Positions 43,283 to 53,992 of a stretch of DNA of 64,000 nt are shown here, piece after piece (the stretch's first letter is position 1; each line of letters begins with the position of its first letter). A program made the position numbers and the translations under genes. The notes under the pieces were generated by a model. It searched no databases. It had not been told where the DNA came from and was given only the letters and a program-made list of their open reading frames with translations. Origin of the DNA: Clytia hemisphaerica. Taxonomy: Eukaryota; Cnidaria; Hydrozoa; Leptothecata; Clytiidae. Where the stretch lies: NCBI GenBank assembly GCA_902728285.1, contig CACVBU010000597.1:648215-712214 (forward strand). The letters run 5' to 3'.

Positions 43283-45759
43283 AGGTATTTAGAGTTGAGT
43301 TGAGGAGGGATTTGAGCATTGCCCATAAAGTTTCTGTGATTAAAACGGTTGGAACATGTCAAGAGCTATCCATGTCCCATGAAGGAATGAATGCTGAAAG
43401 TGTAGCTGACGAAGAAACAATGTCCAACTGGGACAATGATTGTTTGCCTTTAGAAACTTGTTCAGACCTTAAAGATACATCAATTGCAGATAAAACACCA
43501 ATAGTCCAAGGAAAATTAAGTTTACCAGGTGATTCTTATATGAGTGAAAATGGGGTTGAGGAAATGAATGTTCCAGGTTCCATTTCTGATTTTGAGTTCG
43601 ATGCCTATTCTGTCAGTGACTCCAGCATCTCTCCTATGTGTCCAAAAAGTAGTTTTCTTGAAGGTGAGGATCGTTTCACTTCTGAGGATGAAAGTAGCGA
43701 TGAAAGTAGCGATGTTGCAGTGGAAGAAACCAACAGTGGGAAATATCCAATTGAACCTGTTTCGGAAAAACCTTTTGATAAAAAATTGGACAACAACCCT
43801 TTTGGCAACAAGTCCCCGTCCTCATCTAAACCTGCAAAGTGTGAGATTCACAATGATACTCAAGAAACAAAAAAAAAGAATTCTTTTGTTGATTATTTTA
43901 AACAAAGCCAAACAAAGAAAAGATCGTCTGACACATTATCAACATACCCTGCAAAACAGTTTTCTTTTAGAAAAGTAAAGGAATCTCTTTACTATGACAA
44001 TTTGGTCTTTTCAAGATTTTATGAGAATTACAAAACAATTACGCCTTCTAACCTACCATCATGCCAATTTGATAGCTCTGAAAAATTCCTTGATGCAAAA
44101 TTTCCGATATCTGGTTGCGAAAAAGAGAAAATGGCAAATATAATAGACAGGGCAAAATCTTATAAAGGTTTTCTAGAGTTAAAAATGAACGTTTTTTTAT
44201 GTGCTTCTTTTCCACCAATCCCAGCAGGAAATCTTGTAAAACAATTTATTGATTATATTGAACCTGGTACTCCAATACCACAATTTTCTTCTCTGAGCAG
44301 TGCTTCAAAACTGTTGTTTAAGTGTGAAGTGTGTGAATTGTACTCTTTTTACCTGAAAACAACTGGCAAAGGCTGTCAAACACGCTTAGGGAAACTGGAA
44401 GGCTGTCGCCAACTGTACGAACATGGAAATGCAAACCATCACATTAACGCAATTGAATTTTTGAAAAGTCAATCAAAAGAATCAGAAAAAGTTATCACGC
44501 ATCAACAATCTAAAAAACATGTTTCGAACTACTTTAAAGATTTGATATCAGAAAAGGGTAAACAAGTTCCTTGTATGTTTGTTTGGGACCAAAAAATAGT
44601 TACTACATTTGAAGACGATCAGTCAATAAGGCGCAAATCACCTAAGACCTTTTTCAAAGAACAGAAATTGTGGAAAAATTGTGAAGCTCATCATCAAGAC
44701 TGTAATATATTTGCAAACTGGAAAAAAAATCACTCCGAAGAGCATGCTAAATTATGCAGGGAACTTGAATTTCGATCTGGCAGATCTGTTTTTGTCCCAG
44801 CAAACAACCAGAAAATACTAATTCAAGGTGAGACGGTCACAATTAAAGGCGGTATAAAATCACTTGATCCTCCATGCTTAGGATCTGCAGTAAATATTGG
44901 CCCACACCCTTACACTTGTCAGAATTGCCATCGACAGCTAAAAGATCTCAACAAAGTATTGAAAAGTCGTGAAAATAAAGCCTCACTTCCTACAAGTGAA
45001 TCAAGGGTTGGGAAAAAAGGCATGAGAAAAGATTATTACACTAAAAGTGAAAAGGAAAAACACTTTCATGAAACCTTTCAAAGGAATGAAGCGTTAGTGA
45101 AAGAAAACAAAGAATACAGAAGAATGATTTACAGTAAAACAAACTGGCAAAAACTTTTACTTGAAAGTTGCGAAAATGACGACGTTAAAAAGCTAGTTCT
45201 AGACCTTGTATTCTTACTCAAGCAAAGCATCAACCAAACAATAAAAAAAGAAATCATCACAAATGTTTTAGGGAAACTGAAATCTGGGGTTAATCACAAA
45301 TTCAAACCAGTAATTAAAGATATTGCTACGTTTTTTCACAATTCTTTAGGCCCCAATAAGTACAGCTTACTTCAGGATCTATTTGGTTTACCGGGTAAAA
45401 CATTAGCCAAGTCTCACGGGAAGCAGACTCAACTTTGTCTGGGGTTAAATGAGAAGGTGTTTGAAAATGGCACGGTGTTGTACGATGGGGGACCGGTTGT
45501 TGATGCCACAGATGAAGCAAGAACTTTGAGGTTTCTCACTGCTGTTGTTGGGAAGGATGAAAGGATCGAAATCATTGGTGAATGTTGGGATCCAGATATC
45601 AGCAAGTGGGATAATTCGAGAGTCTTTTTGGAGGATATTGTCAAGAAAGAAGGATTTGTAGATGAGTTTTCTGCTCTGGAAAATTATGTCACCAAAACAA
45701 TCAAGCAAAATCAACTGGCTAAAGATACAGCCATCCACAATTTACTTTCTGCATCAGGA
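43279..45759 (+). CDS. Transposase-like protein, N-terminal half
   Basis: About 827 codons. The first 230 residues are acidic and Ser-rich, probably disordered (DESSDESSDVAVEE). Then come possible metal-binding pairs: CEVCELYSFYLKTTGKGCQTR near residue 350 and YTCQNCHRQL near 555. A helical, Lys-rich region follows. Near 690 there is LGPNKYSLLQDLFGLPGKTL, of the kind that precedes a DDE core in THAP/P-type and related transposases. It is open from 43279 with no stops. It leads into the next exon across a predicted 49-nt intron (45760-45808). The first ATG in this frame is at 43373. Confidence 0.65.
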
Positions 45760-45808
45760 GTAGAGTCTAAACCTTTGATATATCTAATCTGGCCCACTGC
45801 TAATTCAG
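45760..45808 (+). other. Predicted 49-nt intron
   Basis: GTAGAG donor after NLLSASG and CTAATTCAG acceptor before VTVLHLLKIWD. 49 nt accounts exactly for the plus-one change of frame between the two long ORFs, and removes the stop TAG at 45847 from the reading. A one-base error would also explain the shift. Confidence 0.5.
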
Positions 45809-48800
45809 GTTACCGTTCTGCATCTTTTGAAAATTTGGGATGTTGTTAGACAAAAATGCTTTTTATCACCATCTGGAGAGTGGCGAAAAAAACCGATCAA
45901 TCTTGTCGGTCATGCCTCGGATTCTGCCGGCTTTCAATTAGCTGCAGCTGTCACTTTAATGACACCTTTAACTAAAGCTTTCCAAAAAGACGTCAAGTAT
46001 TTGACATTGGATGCTGGAGCAAGCCAGTATGCTGCCCCATATTTTGGTCCTTTACCTTCGATTGCTTACTTGGATTATGACCACAATCTTCGCCTTTTCC
46101 TCAAATGTTTGAAGTACGAGACATTAGATCTCAACTTATTTCCAAATTCATCTAATACTCACATTGCATCCATTAATCATCTTCAAGAACTGAAGATCAT
46201 TCTTGATGATTCTGGTAATGGTCATCTTTGCACCTTTTCAAACAATGATCTGCTTTTTGCTCGCTTCCTTGATCAAAATTGTGATGCTGCTTTGAAGGTG
46301 TTCACCAATAGAATTGCAGATCTTTTGCGGGAGCATGTTCCAGGCTCAAGTGGGACATCTTTATACATCAAAGGTGTGGTAGCTCTGTTCAGACCATTTC
46401 TTTTTCCAGAATGTGACCCTATTTCAATAATGGAAAGTTTGTCAGAGGGAATAACTATTTTTAGAATCTGGAGGAAAATATTGCAGCTTAAAGGTAAGAG
46501 ATTGAGCGCTGTTGCAGGGGCAGCTAAAAATGCTTCTAAACGGGGTAGTTTTCTCACTTATGGATGTTTCAAAACTGCTGAAATTTTATTCGCTGCTGGC
46601 ACGTGTCACATGTTAGCCATGTTTGCTCATTTTAAAGATAAGGGCACATCGATGCTCCCCCTTTCCAATTGTGGCACCAAAACTACTGAGAGGATCATAA
46701 GCGAGGTTCAAGGAAAAACAAACCAGTTGCAATCTTTAGATGCACAGCCGACATTAGCAGGAATCATGAGTAAGATTTCAAAGGTGCAAACTAATCATAC
46801 TGCCTTGGATAACATAATAGCGGCTGGAGGAAAAAAACAAAGTTCAACAAACAGGAGAAGACTATCAGACAAGCTTGTAAAGGCAGCCAAATCTGATTAT
46901 ATGTATCCCGAGTCTTATGCTGATTTTCAGAAGCAGCTGACGATTGCCTTCAAAAAGGGTGTTGATAAGGGTATCGACTTGTATAGAGAATATTGCAAGG
47001 AAGGTTTGAAATTTTTGAAGGAAAAGAAGGTTAGTCTGAGTTTTTTGACTGAGTTTAAGAATGGAGTTCCAAAGAAAAACATGTTTGATGGCTCTGTAAG
47101 TGAGGAATACGCCATGGAGAAATTGAAGATGAATCCTGCAGAACTTTTTGTTGAGGATGCTGTGAGTGAAGAAAATCTTATCACTAAATATCTCAATCCT
47201 GAAGATATTGGTAAGATTTGGGACTCAGATAAAGACAGTGACAATGTCAAAGATGAAGAATTGATCCCTGACGAGATGTTGACCGATCTTGAGTCAAATG
47301 ATGACAAGACCGAAGGTGTAAATTCCGAAGGACGAAAGTGGTTTCTTTCAAAAATAATCAATGGAGAAAAGAAAGAGATTCATCTGGCACAGGCTTTGAA
47401 ATTGCTGATCCCAAGAGAGTTTGTTTCAAGAGAACGTTCACGTAGGCACATTGCATCGAAGTTTCTTCCAGATAGAAAAGAGATAAATGAAAGTCACAAT
47501 GTCATTCTTTTCAGGTTTGTTGTTGCAAAGATTTCAGGAAAGATCACCATTTGCAAAGTCGCAGCTTTAAATTCGAGTGGCAAAAGTGTCAAGAGTGCTT
47601 CTAATTTGGATTACGGTGTAACATGCCAACTCATTCCTCTTAAAAAGTCGGAACAAAATTTGTATGTGTTGCCTCAGAAAATCCTTGTTAGCAGTTGGAT
47701 AAATGTTTGCAATATTTTAGGAGAAGTCAAAATGTCTTGTAACAAATCCAACCAATTTAGTATACTGGAAAAATCGCTTAGTGTTTTGGAAGAGGCTGAA
47801 CAAACTCTCAAGGAAGCTGCTGATCGTAAATTTGCTCAAAGTGTTTCGAAAAACCTGCTACCTGCAGAATTTTACGAGGTAGAGGATATCATTGATAAGA
47901 AGATAGATCCAAAAAGTGAAGAGTATTTGTATCTTGTGAAATTCAAGGGGAAAGAAGACTCTCCAGTGTGGCTCAACCAATCTTGTTTTGATCGTAAAAT
48001 CCACTTTAGTAAGAGAATGGGCTTCAAATGTAGCGAAAAGGTATTTGCCTCTCAAAACTCATCTTTTATGGAGTTCGCTTTGAAAGACGGAAAGTCTTCT
48101 CATCAAACCTCTTCTTCTGCAAAGCGAAAATCATCTAATCCAACCCTGACACCAATCCCTTCTAAAAGAAAGCGAACGAAGCAACCTGTCTCTGTTTCTG
48201 CAAAGTCGAAATCCATACTTAAGGCATTTTCATTTGATAAAACACTGTCTTTGAATAAAAAGGAAGGTTCTGCTGCGGTTGATGTCGATGTTGTAATTTC
48301 TTCTGACACTGAAGAGAGAAGTGCTGACCGTAGCGACGAAAAGATCTTTCAGGATGCCATGAAAAAGTTAAGGAACGGTGAATGGGTTAGTGGTGTTATT
48401 GTCAAGAAAGCTACTGATATATTGAAAACACAATTTCCTCATCTTCAAGGGCTCCAAGAAACTTTGAAATCCAAAAGTCAATTGTCAAAGTTCAAAGCAG
48501 TAGATTTCGAGGTTGATAGCATCCAAGTTCATCATGCTGGTGGTTCCCACTGGGTTTTGTCATCGTCAAAAGAGGGCAACGTTTTTGTATACGATAGCCT
48601 TTATGATGAACCTACAGATGATTTGAAACTACAGTTATTGCTATGCTATAAAAACTTTATGAAAGATGGTCAGTTAAAAGTTCAATATAAACCAGTTTCA
48701 AAACAGGCTGGTTCAACAGATTGTGGTATTTTCGTCATTGCTTATGCTTTCGATATTGCCAGTGGGAGATCCCCTGAAAAAATCATTTATAACCAGTTTA

Positions 48801-48913
48801 CCATGAGAGCACATCTTTCGACTTGCATTAATAGAAGGTCTTTTTCACATTTTCCAGTTGTTCTCAATGATAATTCAGATACTAAAATTTGTTCAGTATT
48901 TATGATCAAGTAG
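45809..48913 (+). CDS. Transposase-like protein, C-terminal half: core, chromodomain, Ulp1-type protease
   Basis: About 1,034 codons. Residues 20-320 resemble an RNase-H-like transposase core (GHASDSAGFQLAAAVTLM; SIAYLDYDHNLRLFLK; CGTKTTERIISEVQGK). Near residues 685-725 lies a chromodomain (YEVEDIIDKK, LYLVKFKGKED with aromatic cage candidates), which could bind methylated histone. A basic Ser-rich linker follows. Residues about 845-1015 are a C48/Ulp1-type cysteine protease: NGEWVSGVIV, catalytic His in GGSHWVL, Asp in VYDSLYDE, Gln and Cys in KQAGSTDCGIF. All four catalytic residues are present, so SUMO-protease activity is plausible. No stops. Confidence 0.7.
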   Translation, partial: VTVLHLLKIWDVVRQKCFLSPSGEWRKKPINLVGHASDSAGFQLAAAVTLMTPLTKAFQKDVKYLTLDAGASQYAAPYFGPLPSIAYLDYDHNLRLFLKCLKYETLDLNLFPNSSNTHIASINHLQELKIILDDSGNGHLCTFSNNDLLFARFLDQNCDAALKVFTNRIADLLREHVPGSSGTSLYIKGVVALFRPFLFPECDPISIMESLSEGITIFRIWRKILQLKGKRLSAVAGAAKNASKRGSFLTYGCFKTAEILFAAGTCHMLAMFAHFKDKGTSMLPLSNCGTKTTERIISEVQGKTNQLQSLDAQPTLAGIMSKISKVQTNHTALDNIIAAGGKKQSSTNRRRLSDKLVKAAKSDYMYPESYADFQKQLTIAFKKGVDKGIDLYREYCKEGLKFLKEKKVSLSFLTEFKNGVPKKNMFDGSVSEEYAMEKLKMNPAELFVEDAVSEENLITKYLNPEDIGKIWDSDKDSDNVKDEELIPDEMLTDLESNDDKTEGVNSEGRKWFLSKIINGEKKEIHLAQALKLLIPREFVSRERSRRHIASKFLPDRKEINESHNVILFRFVVAKISGKITICKVAALNSSGKSVKSASNLDYGVTCQLIPLKKSEQNLYVLPQKILVSSWINVCNILGEVKMSCNKSNQFSILEKSLSVLEEAEQTLKEAADRKFAQSVSKNLLPAEFYEVEDIIDKKIDPKSEEYLYLVKFKGKEDSPVWLNQSCFDRKIHFSKRMGFKCSEKVFASQNSSFMEFALKDGKSSHQTSSSAKRKSSNPTLTPIPSKRKRTKQPVSVSAKSKSILKAFSFDKTLSLNKKEGSAAVDVDVVISSDTEERSADRSDEKIFQDAMKKLRNGEWVSGVIVKKATDILKTQFPHLQGLQETLKSKSQLSKFKAVDFEVDSIQVHHAGGSHWVLSSSKEGNVFVYDSLYDEPTDDLKLQLLLCYKNFMKDGQLKVQYKPVSKQAGSTDCGIFVIAYAFDIASGRSPEKIIYNQFTMRAHLSTCINRRSFSHFPVVLNDNSDTKICSVFMIK

Positions 48914-48939
48914 ACCAAAACATTTAAGAAAACACGATT

Positions 48940-49660
48940 ATGTACCGAATCAATTGCACTTCACTGTTCCTTAGATGTATGGCAGTTTTAATAATGTATG
49001 GTGGGTTAGTGGTTTTTTTCCTGGGTTGGTGTACAGTTCGATTTTTTTGTAGATTGGTAATGGTTTGGTTTTTCCAGATGGAGTTGCAGTTTTGTTGTTT
49101 CTGGGTAGGGTTGCAGTTTTGTTGTTTGTTGGTGGGTTATAGTTTCAGTGTTGCCAGATGGGGTTCCATCATTGCTGTTTGTGGGTGGCTGACATTTTCG
49201 GGGCTGCTAGATGGGGAGTTCCAGCATTGCTGTTTGCGGGTGGGCGATAGTTTCAGTGTTGCCAGATGGGGTTCCAGTATTGCTGTTTGTGGGTGGCCGA
49301 CAATTTCAGTGCTGCTAGATGGGGCTGGCTTGTAATTTAGTTGTTTGCAGGTGGGTGGGGGTTTCAGTGCTGCTAGATGGGATTACATTTTTGTTATTTG
49401 CGGGTGGCTGACAGTTAGTTTTTATGGATGAGGTTGCAGTTTTGTTACTGAATGAGCTGGCAACTATGGTGTTCCTGAATTGGTTGTGCTGGCAACTATG
49501 GTGTTCCTGAATTGGTTGTGCTGGCAACTATGGTGTTCCTGAATTGGTTGTGCTTGCAACTATGGTGTTCCTGAATGACCTGGCAGCTACAGCCGTTCCT
49601 GAATATATTGACAGTCTTTGTGTTCCGGGCTGGCATTTTGGTGTTACTTTTCTTTTGTTT
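48940..49660. repeat. G/T-rich minisatellite region
   Basis: Two blocks. 49060-49420 has diverged ~60-bp units with GATGGGGTTCCA and TGCTGTTTGTGGGTGG. 49455-49600 has about four copies of a 38-bp unit TGCTGGCAACTATGGTGTTC. It follows the transposase-like gene and may be its 3' UTR; the ORFs on both strands are by-products. Confidence 0.7.
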
Positions 49661-50084
49661 GTTGGTGGTTGGATTGAAATTTTGATTTTTTGGGATGGGT
49701 GACGACAGTCTTTCTCATCATGGAAGGCGGTCGTGGTTTTTTATCTTGTTTATAGATCTTTGGTCTTGCGTGACTTGATCCTTTCTTTTACTTTTTATAA
49801 CGGTTTGATTGCAGAGTTCGTGTGTGGCGAGGATACCAGTTTTGGAGGAGTTAGATGGAGTACAATATTGAATGATGAGATGCAAATTATTAAGATTCTA
49901 TGAAATTGAAGTGGGCTCCACGGTTTTTTCTCATAATTGGCTTACGCAACTAAAGCGGTTAAAACATGCCTGTTTCATTGGGTAAACGAGTTTTTTATCC
50001 GAAGAGTCTGAATTACCACCGCAGATTTGAAAAAGGTGCATAATTCCAATTCATAGAATCAAAGGTACATAATCTTGTTAACTC
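49661..50084. other. No gene seen
   Basis: AT-rich, no repeat or ORF supported. Confidence 0.3.
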
Positions 50085-50675
50085 GGGACCACCAGTAGGA
50101 CGGAATGTTACCTTTGAATTATTCTGTTTTCAGATGACAATCCCGCATCACTTTGGATTTTGATTATTTTGTATATAGTAGCGGTTTTCAGGTTAATATT
50201 AGTCTTTTGGAATTTTTGTTTTAATCAAACATAGTTAGTGTTCATAATTAAATCTCACTACTTCAAACCAGTAATCGAATATTTCGGGGAGTGGTTAAAT
50301 CTTATCTTTTTCGTTCGTATTAATTCATGTACAGTCAACAGAAGACAGCTTGTTTGATCCAGTTGTCAAATTTTTTGGGAGTGGTTGAAATTTATCTTTT
50401 CGTTCGTATTAATTCATGTACAGTCAACAGAAGACAGCCTGTTTGATCCAGTTGTCAATTTTTTTGGGAGTGGTTGAAATTTATCTTTTCGTTCATATTT
50501 ATTGATGTAATATACAGTCAACAGAAGATCAGAGTTGCAGCTTGTTACTTTGATCCAGCATCCAAATATTTTGGGGGAGTGGGGTTTTGTTTCAATTGTT
50601 CATGGAGTTGACTGAATCGATTATAGTAAACCGAGTATCGTAATTCAAAGGTAACGTTCTGTTGGTGTGGTGGAC
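50085..50675. repeat. Possible foldback enclosing a ~93-bp tandem repeat
   Basis: Inverted ends share GTTACCTTTGAATTA at 50107-50121 and 50641-50655, with CCACC pieces beyond. Inside, 50285-50535 has three copies of a ~93-bp unit (GGGAGTGGTTGAAATTTATC, TACAGTCAACAGAAGACAGC). Confidence 0.55.
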
Positions 50676-51070
50676 CAGCCTGACCCAATTTTTGGGTCAT
50701 GCCAAGGCGCGAGTGTGGGGCGCCTTCTACTCCAAATATAAAGGATTCTACTATTGGTCATGAATAAGAACGGTTACTTTTTACTGCAAACTAAAACCGT
50801 CATAATTCATGTCTCATTAAAATAGGAATAAGATCATAAATTGTTTTTGTTAAATATTCGTCTAATTAGTTGCGGGACGGCGGTTCGGGGGGTGGAATGG
50901 GTTCCCTGATTCCGTGCGTCAATTTGTACCTAAATTTCCGACCCAAATTTCCGTCCGTAAATTCCGACACAGCTTTTTAAGAACGTCTTTACAATGTGTT
51001 CTCCTCGAATTCAAGAGTTTTCGATTTGTTTCCCTTTTCTATCTCTTGCTCTCAGAATTTTACGCTGAAA
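50676..51070. other. No gene seen
   Basis: Contains a short palindrome CCCAATTTTTGGG near 50696; nothing else supported. Confidence 0.3.
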
Positions 51071-51071
51071 G

Positions 51072-51322
51072 TAAGCCTGAATTTTAAGCCCGAAGGGCTA
51101 GAAGTGAATCTCATGTCTTTCCCGGACAAAACCAAGTGATGCTTCAACAATTTTCACCAAATAACGGATGAAGAATTGAATAGAAATGATATTTTTTCCG
51201 AAATGTCATTTTTTCAAAATCTAGCGGTAAACGCTTTTTTCAATCTTTGCATTTGTATGATAACCATGTGGGTCGCGCAACTTTGGAAGATTCGTTTCTA
51301 GCCTTCGGCTTAATTCATTGTG
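51072..51322. mobile_element. Diverged hAT-like MITE, relative of 2310-2606
   Basis: The ends contain TTTTAAGCCCGAAGGGCTAG and, inverted, CTAGCCTTCGGCTTAATTC. Internal AATCTAGCGGTAAACGCTTT parallels ACGTAGCCGGCAAACGCTAT in the copy at 2.3 kb. Target duplication not clear. Confidence 0.65.
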
Positions 51323-51800
51323 CCTGAGTGTGTGTACTCTATTTTGCTTTTCTTTTCTTTAAGCTTCTGGCTGTACAATACCCGTATGTGGCAAGATTCT
51401 ATCAGTTATCTTTAGTAAGTGGCTTTTAAAATAATTTTTGTTAGTTTTTAATTCGCGAAATTTTATTGTAAACTTCGCGGTTTTATGGCATAAAAGTTGG
51501 TACGATTTCTCTCTTCTGGAATATTGAGTGTAAGTAAAGAAATTGTGGGCAGAATGTTGATTCATTTTTTTTTACCTTTCAGCTATCGATCATCTGGGTT
51601 CTCTGGCAACTGGAGTGGGAATATACATATAACGACCGACTATCGAGAGCACCTTTAACTTTCCTCCGATATTAGAACGCTGAAGATTTGCTACAAAGTT
51701 CAAAAATCGCTTTCAACCGCTTTCAACAAAATTTTCAACCAACGAAAATAGTGACCGAGAGAGAATATTCCGTCGATAAGGAATTTTAGTCGAGTTTGGA
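51323..51800. other. No gene seen
   Basis: No ORF or repeat supported. Confidence 0.3.
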
Positions 51801-51805
51801 AACTA

Positions 51806-52275
51806 TTCTAGTCGCGAGTTAGGGAGTTGTTAGTTTCGAGTTGGGGAGTTAAAAAATTACCGGCTAGCGAAAAAGAATAACATACATCAAAAGTACGATT
51901 TTCAAAGTAAATGTAATATGAGAGTAATATATAACACATATAATACGTATAATACATATACCACCTGTAATATGCTTATTTGCCTTAAACATGTGCGCTG
52001 AGAGCATGGAAAGCTATTTTCTACTGTCAATTCATATCCATTTATATTTCCTGCATCACATTGAGTAACTGTATTTTATAATGTGATCAGAATTTTTATT
52101 AAAAAGTGTATCAATTCCAATGATAAAATGACAAAAGAAAGTGTCATTATTTTTCTAACTCTATAAGGTATCTCTGCGAATTTTTTAAATTAGAAAATTT
52201 TCGGTCGCCGTAAATTTTTACGAACTCCCCAACTCGAAACTAGCAACTCCCCAACTCACTAACTAGAACATTACC
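51806..52275. mobile_element. Foldback MITE with internally repeated ends
   Basis: Imperfect inverted ends of about 65 bp. Each has two direct copies of GAGTT(G/A)GGGAGTT around TAGTTTCGAGTTGGGGAG, then a matching AAATT(T)ACCGGC/ACGGCGACC piece. The core of ~340 bp is AT-rich with no ORF. Confidence 0.75.
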
Positions 52276-52971
52276 TAGACTAATTTTAGTTCCATTGCAA
52301 TTGAACTTTTTTCGAACTTTAGTCTACTTTTTGAGATTTTCTATTTATACTACTGTACCGACTGATTTGAATTCCAAACCAGACTCTTTTAATTTTTTAA
52401 ATTTTCAATGAATTTTTGTAATATGACCAGTATTAAATAATTACCGAAGAACGTTTGATAAAACTGAATTCGTAGTACGTTATTCATAGTCGAACGTGCG
52501 CAACGCACTGGGCTCAACTTCAGTGGCTTCAAATCATTCATAGGACCGATTGTAGCAAAACAAACTAACTTTAAAACTCATTATTGAAGTCACAAAAGAT
52601 AATTCCACAAAGATTATAACAGTAAATATTTGTCAATGCTAGTTTTAATTAAATCATACAATTCTAATACGAGCTGAAAGAATATGAGATGGCGAAAACC
52701 AAGCAAGCATACTATCAGAAAATTTACATGTAACTCCAACTTTAAAATCAATGTTAGTACCTTAAAAGAATTTATTTTCCCAAGAACTAAAATATTTTTG
52801 AATAGCCAAAATCCAAAGAAAATTCTTCACTGAGAACTTAGTTTAAGCAATTTGACGACTTTTAGGTTTTTTTGTCAAAGTAGAAAAAAAAATTATTTGA
52901 GCTATAAAACTAGTAGTGTTCGGCAAATCAATTCATTTTAAGTATTAAAAAATGGTTAACAGCCAAGTCAT
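52276..52971. other. 3' region of the Helitron or flank
   Basis: No gene. On the minus strand GTGCGTTGCGCAC (5-bp stem, about 52496-52508) is a hairpin where a Helitron 3' end might be, but no CTRR end follows at the usual distance, so the terminus is not called. Confidence 0.3.
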
Positions 52972-53806
52972 TCAAACATCTTTACAGAGGTCTCTGTTTT
53001 TAAAATCTTCCATCATTGCTTTGCAGTCGCTATCCATGGGGAGATTCAAAATATTTTGGTTGAATGGTCTAAGGATTGTCAAATCAGACAATCTTCTAAT
53101 CCTACTTAAAGGGACATAGACAAAACTAAGATCGATCCTCTTCATCCCCTTTGGAGGAATTAAGTCAATGACAATACTGCTCAAAGTTTGCCCTTGACTT
53201 TTATGAGCTGTGCAAGCAAAGGCAGGGACGAGCGGAAAGTGATTCCTTTTGATTGTGAGACTTTTCGCTCCCGGTTTGATAGTAAACGATCCATGCGCAG
53301 GGAAGACTGGAACATGATTTCTATCCAATCCTGTTAGCCCATGTAAATTGATACGATTAAACTCCACAACAAGATAAGGTAATGGTTCGTTTAAAACTAC
53401 AACTCCAGCATGGTGAGAATTTGTTTGATTTTTGGGAGTTGGAATTGACCTGATGACTCCTGTGGCGCCGTTTGTCAAGCCAAGCTCAGTTGATATATTC
53501 CTCGTAAGAAAGACAGGCATTCCTTGATACAATGGAAGTTGACCAAGTAGACCATCAGTTTTAGTGCTTGGTAGCGATTTTAATGTGGATATCTCATTTT
53601 CATCTAGCTCTTTTTTTGACATCGACAGACTTTGAAACATAGACTGTATTTGATTTTGCATAGTCATCAATAAAAAAAATTATTGATTTCTCGAACTAGC
53701 TGATTGCCAGGAACAATAATTGGATCTTTGGTAGGAGTAACGGGGCTTGAATTGCATCCAATCACCCTGGACGATAACACCATGTAATCCTCGAGTGTAG
53801 ATTTCC
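52972..53806 (-). pseudogene. Helitron PIF1-type helicase, C-terminal exon
   Basis: The exon starts after acceptor TTTTCTTTTTTTTAG at 53807: GKSTLEDYMVLSSRVIG and PIIVPGNQLVREINN. The frame then changes in a run of eight T at about 53676, after which the 53670-52972 frame continues with PLYQGMPVFLTRNI, FACTAHKSQGQTL (motif V) and VYVPLSRIRRLSDL (motif VI). It is the complete C-terminal half of a Helitron SF1B helicase. The break in a homopolymer could be a sequencing error. Confidence 0.8.
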
Positions 53807-53992
53807 CTAAAAAAAAGAAAACATCCGCGGAAGAAAGAAGGTCATGAAACAAATATTTCATATGAAAAAACATTCCAAGTGTTATCGGTTATTAGTAATT
53901 ATTGAAGAAGGGATAGTTCTTTTTAAATGATATTAATGGTGAATTTTATGCAAAATATTAAAATTAGGCGAAATTTGGCTTTTAATGCTTAC
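53807..53992 (-). other. Helitron helicase intron (186 nt)
   Basis: Donor GTAAGC after ELLDRLRTG and a polypyrimidine acceptor ending TTTTTTTTAG before KSTLEDY. The splice is phase-exact and restores the continuous RTGKSTLEDY reading expected in Helitron helicases. Confidence 0.8.

Larger units (their letters stand above)
43058..48913 (+). mobile_element. Putative DNA transposon coding region with chromodomain and Ulp protease
   Basis: The coding parts at 43058-43282, 43260/43279-45759 and 45809-48913 appear to make one protein of about 1,950 residues. It could be a domesticated gene, but the transposase-like core and protease tail suggest a mobile element. I could not place it in a named superfamily. 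TIRs not found; a weak inverted pair at 50085-50120/50641-50675 is too close together to bracket it. Confidence 0.6.

Noticed and set aside
52490-52515. Helitron 3' terminus at the GTGCG/CGCAC hairpin
   Set aside because: No CTRR end at the expected distance; a 5-bp stem alone is weak.
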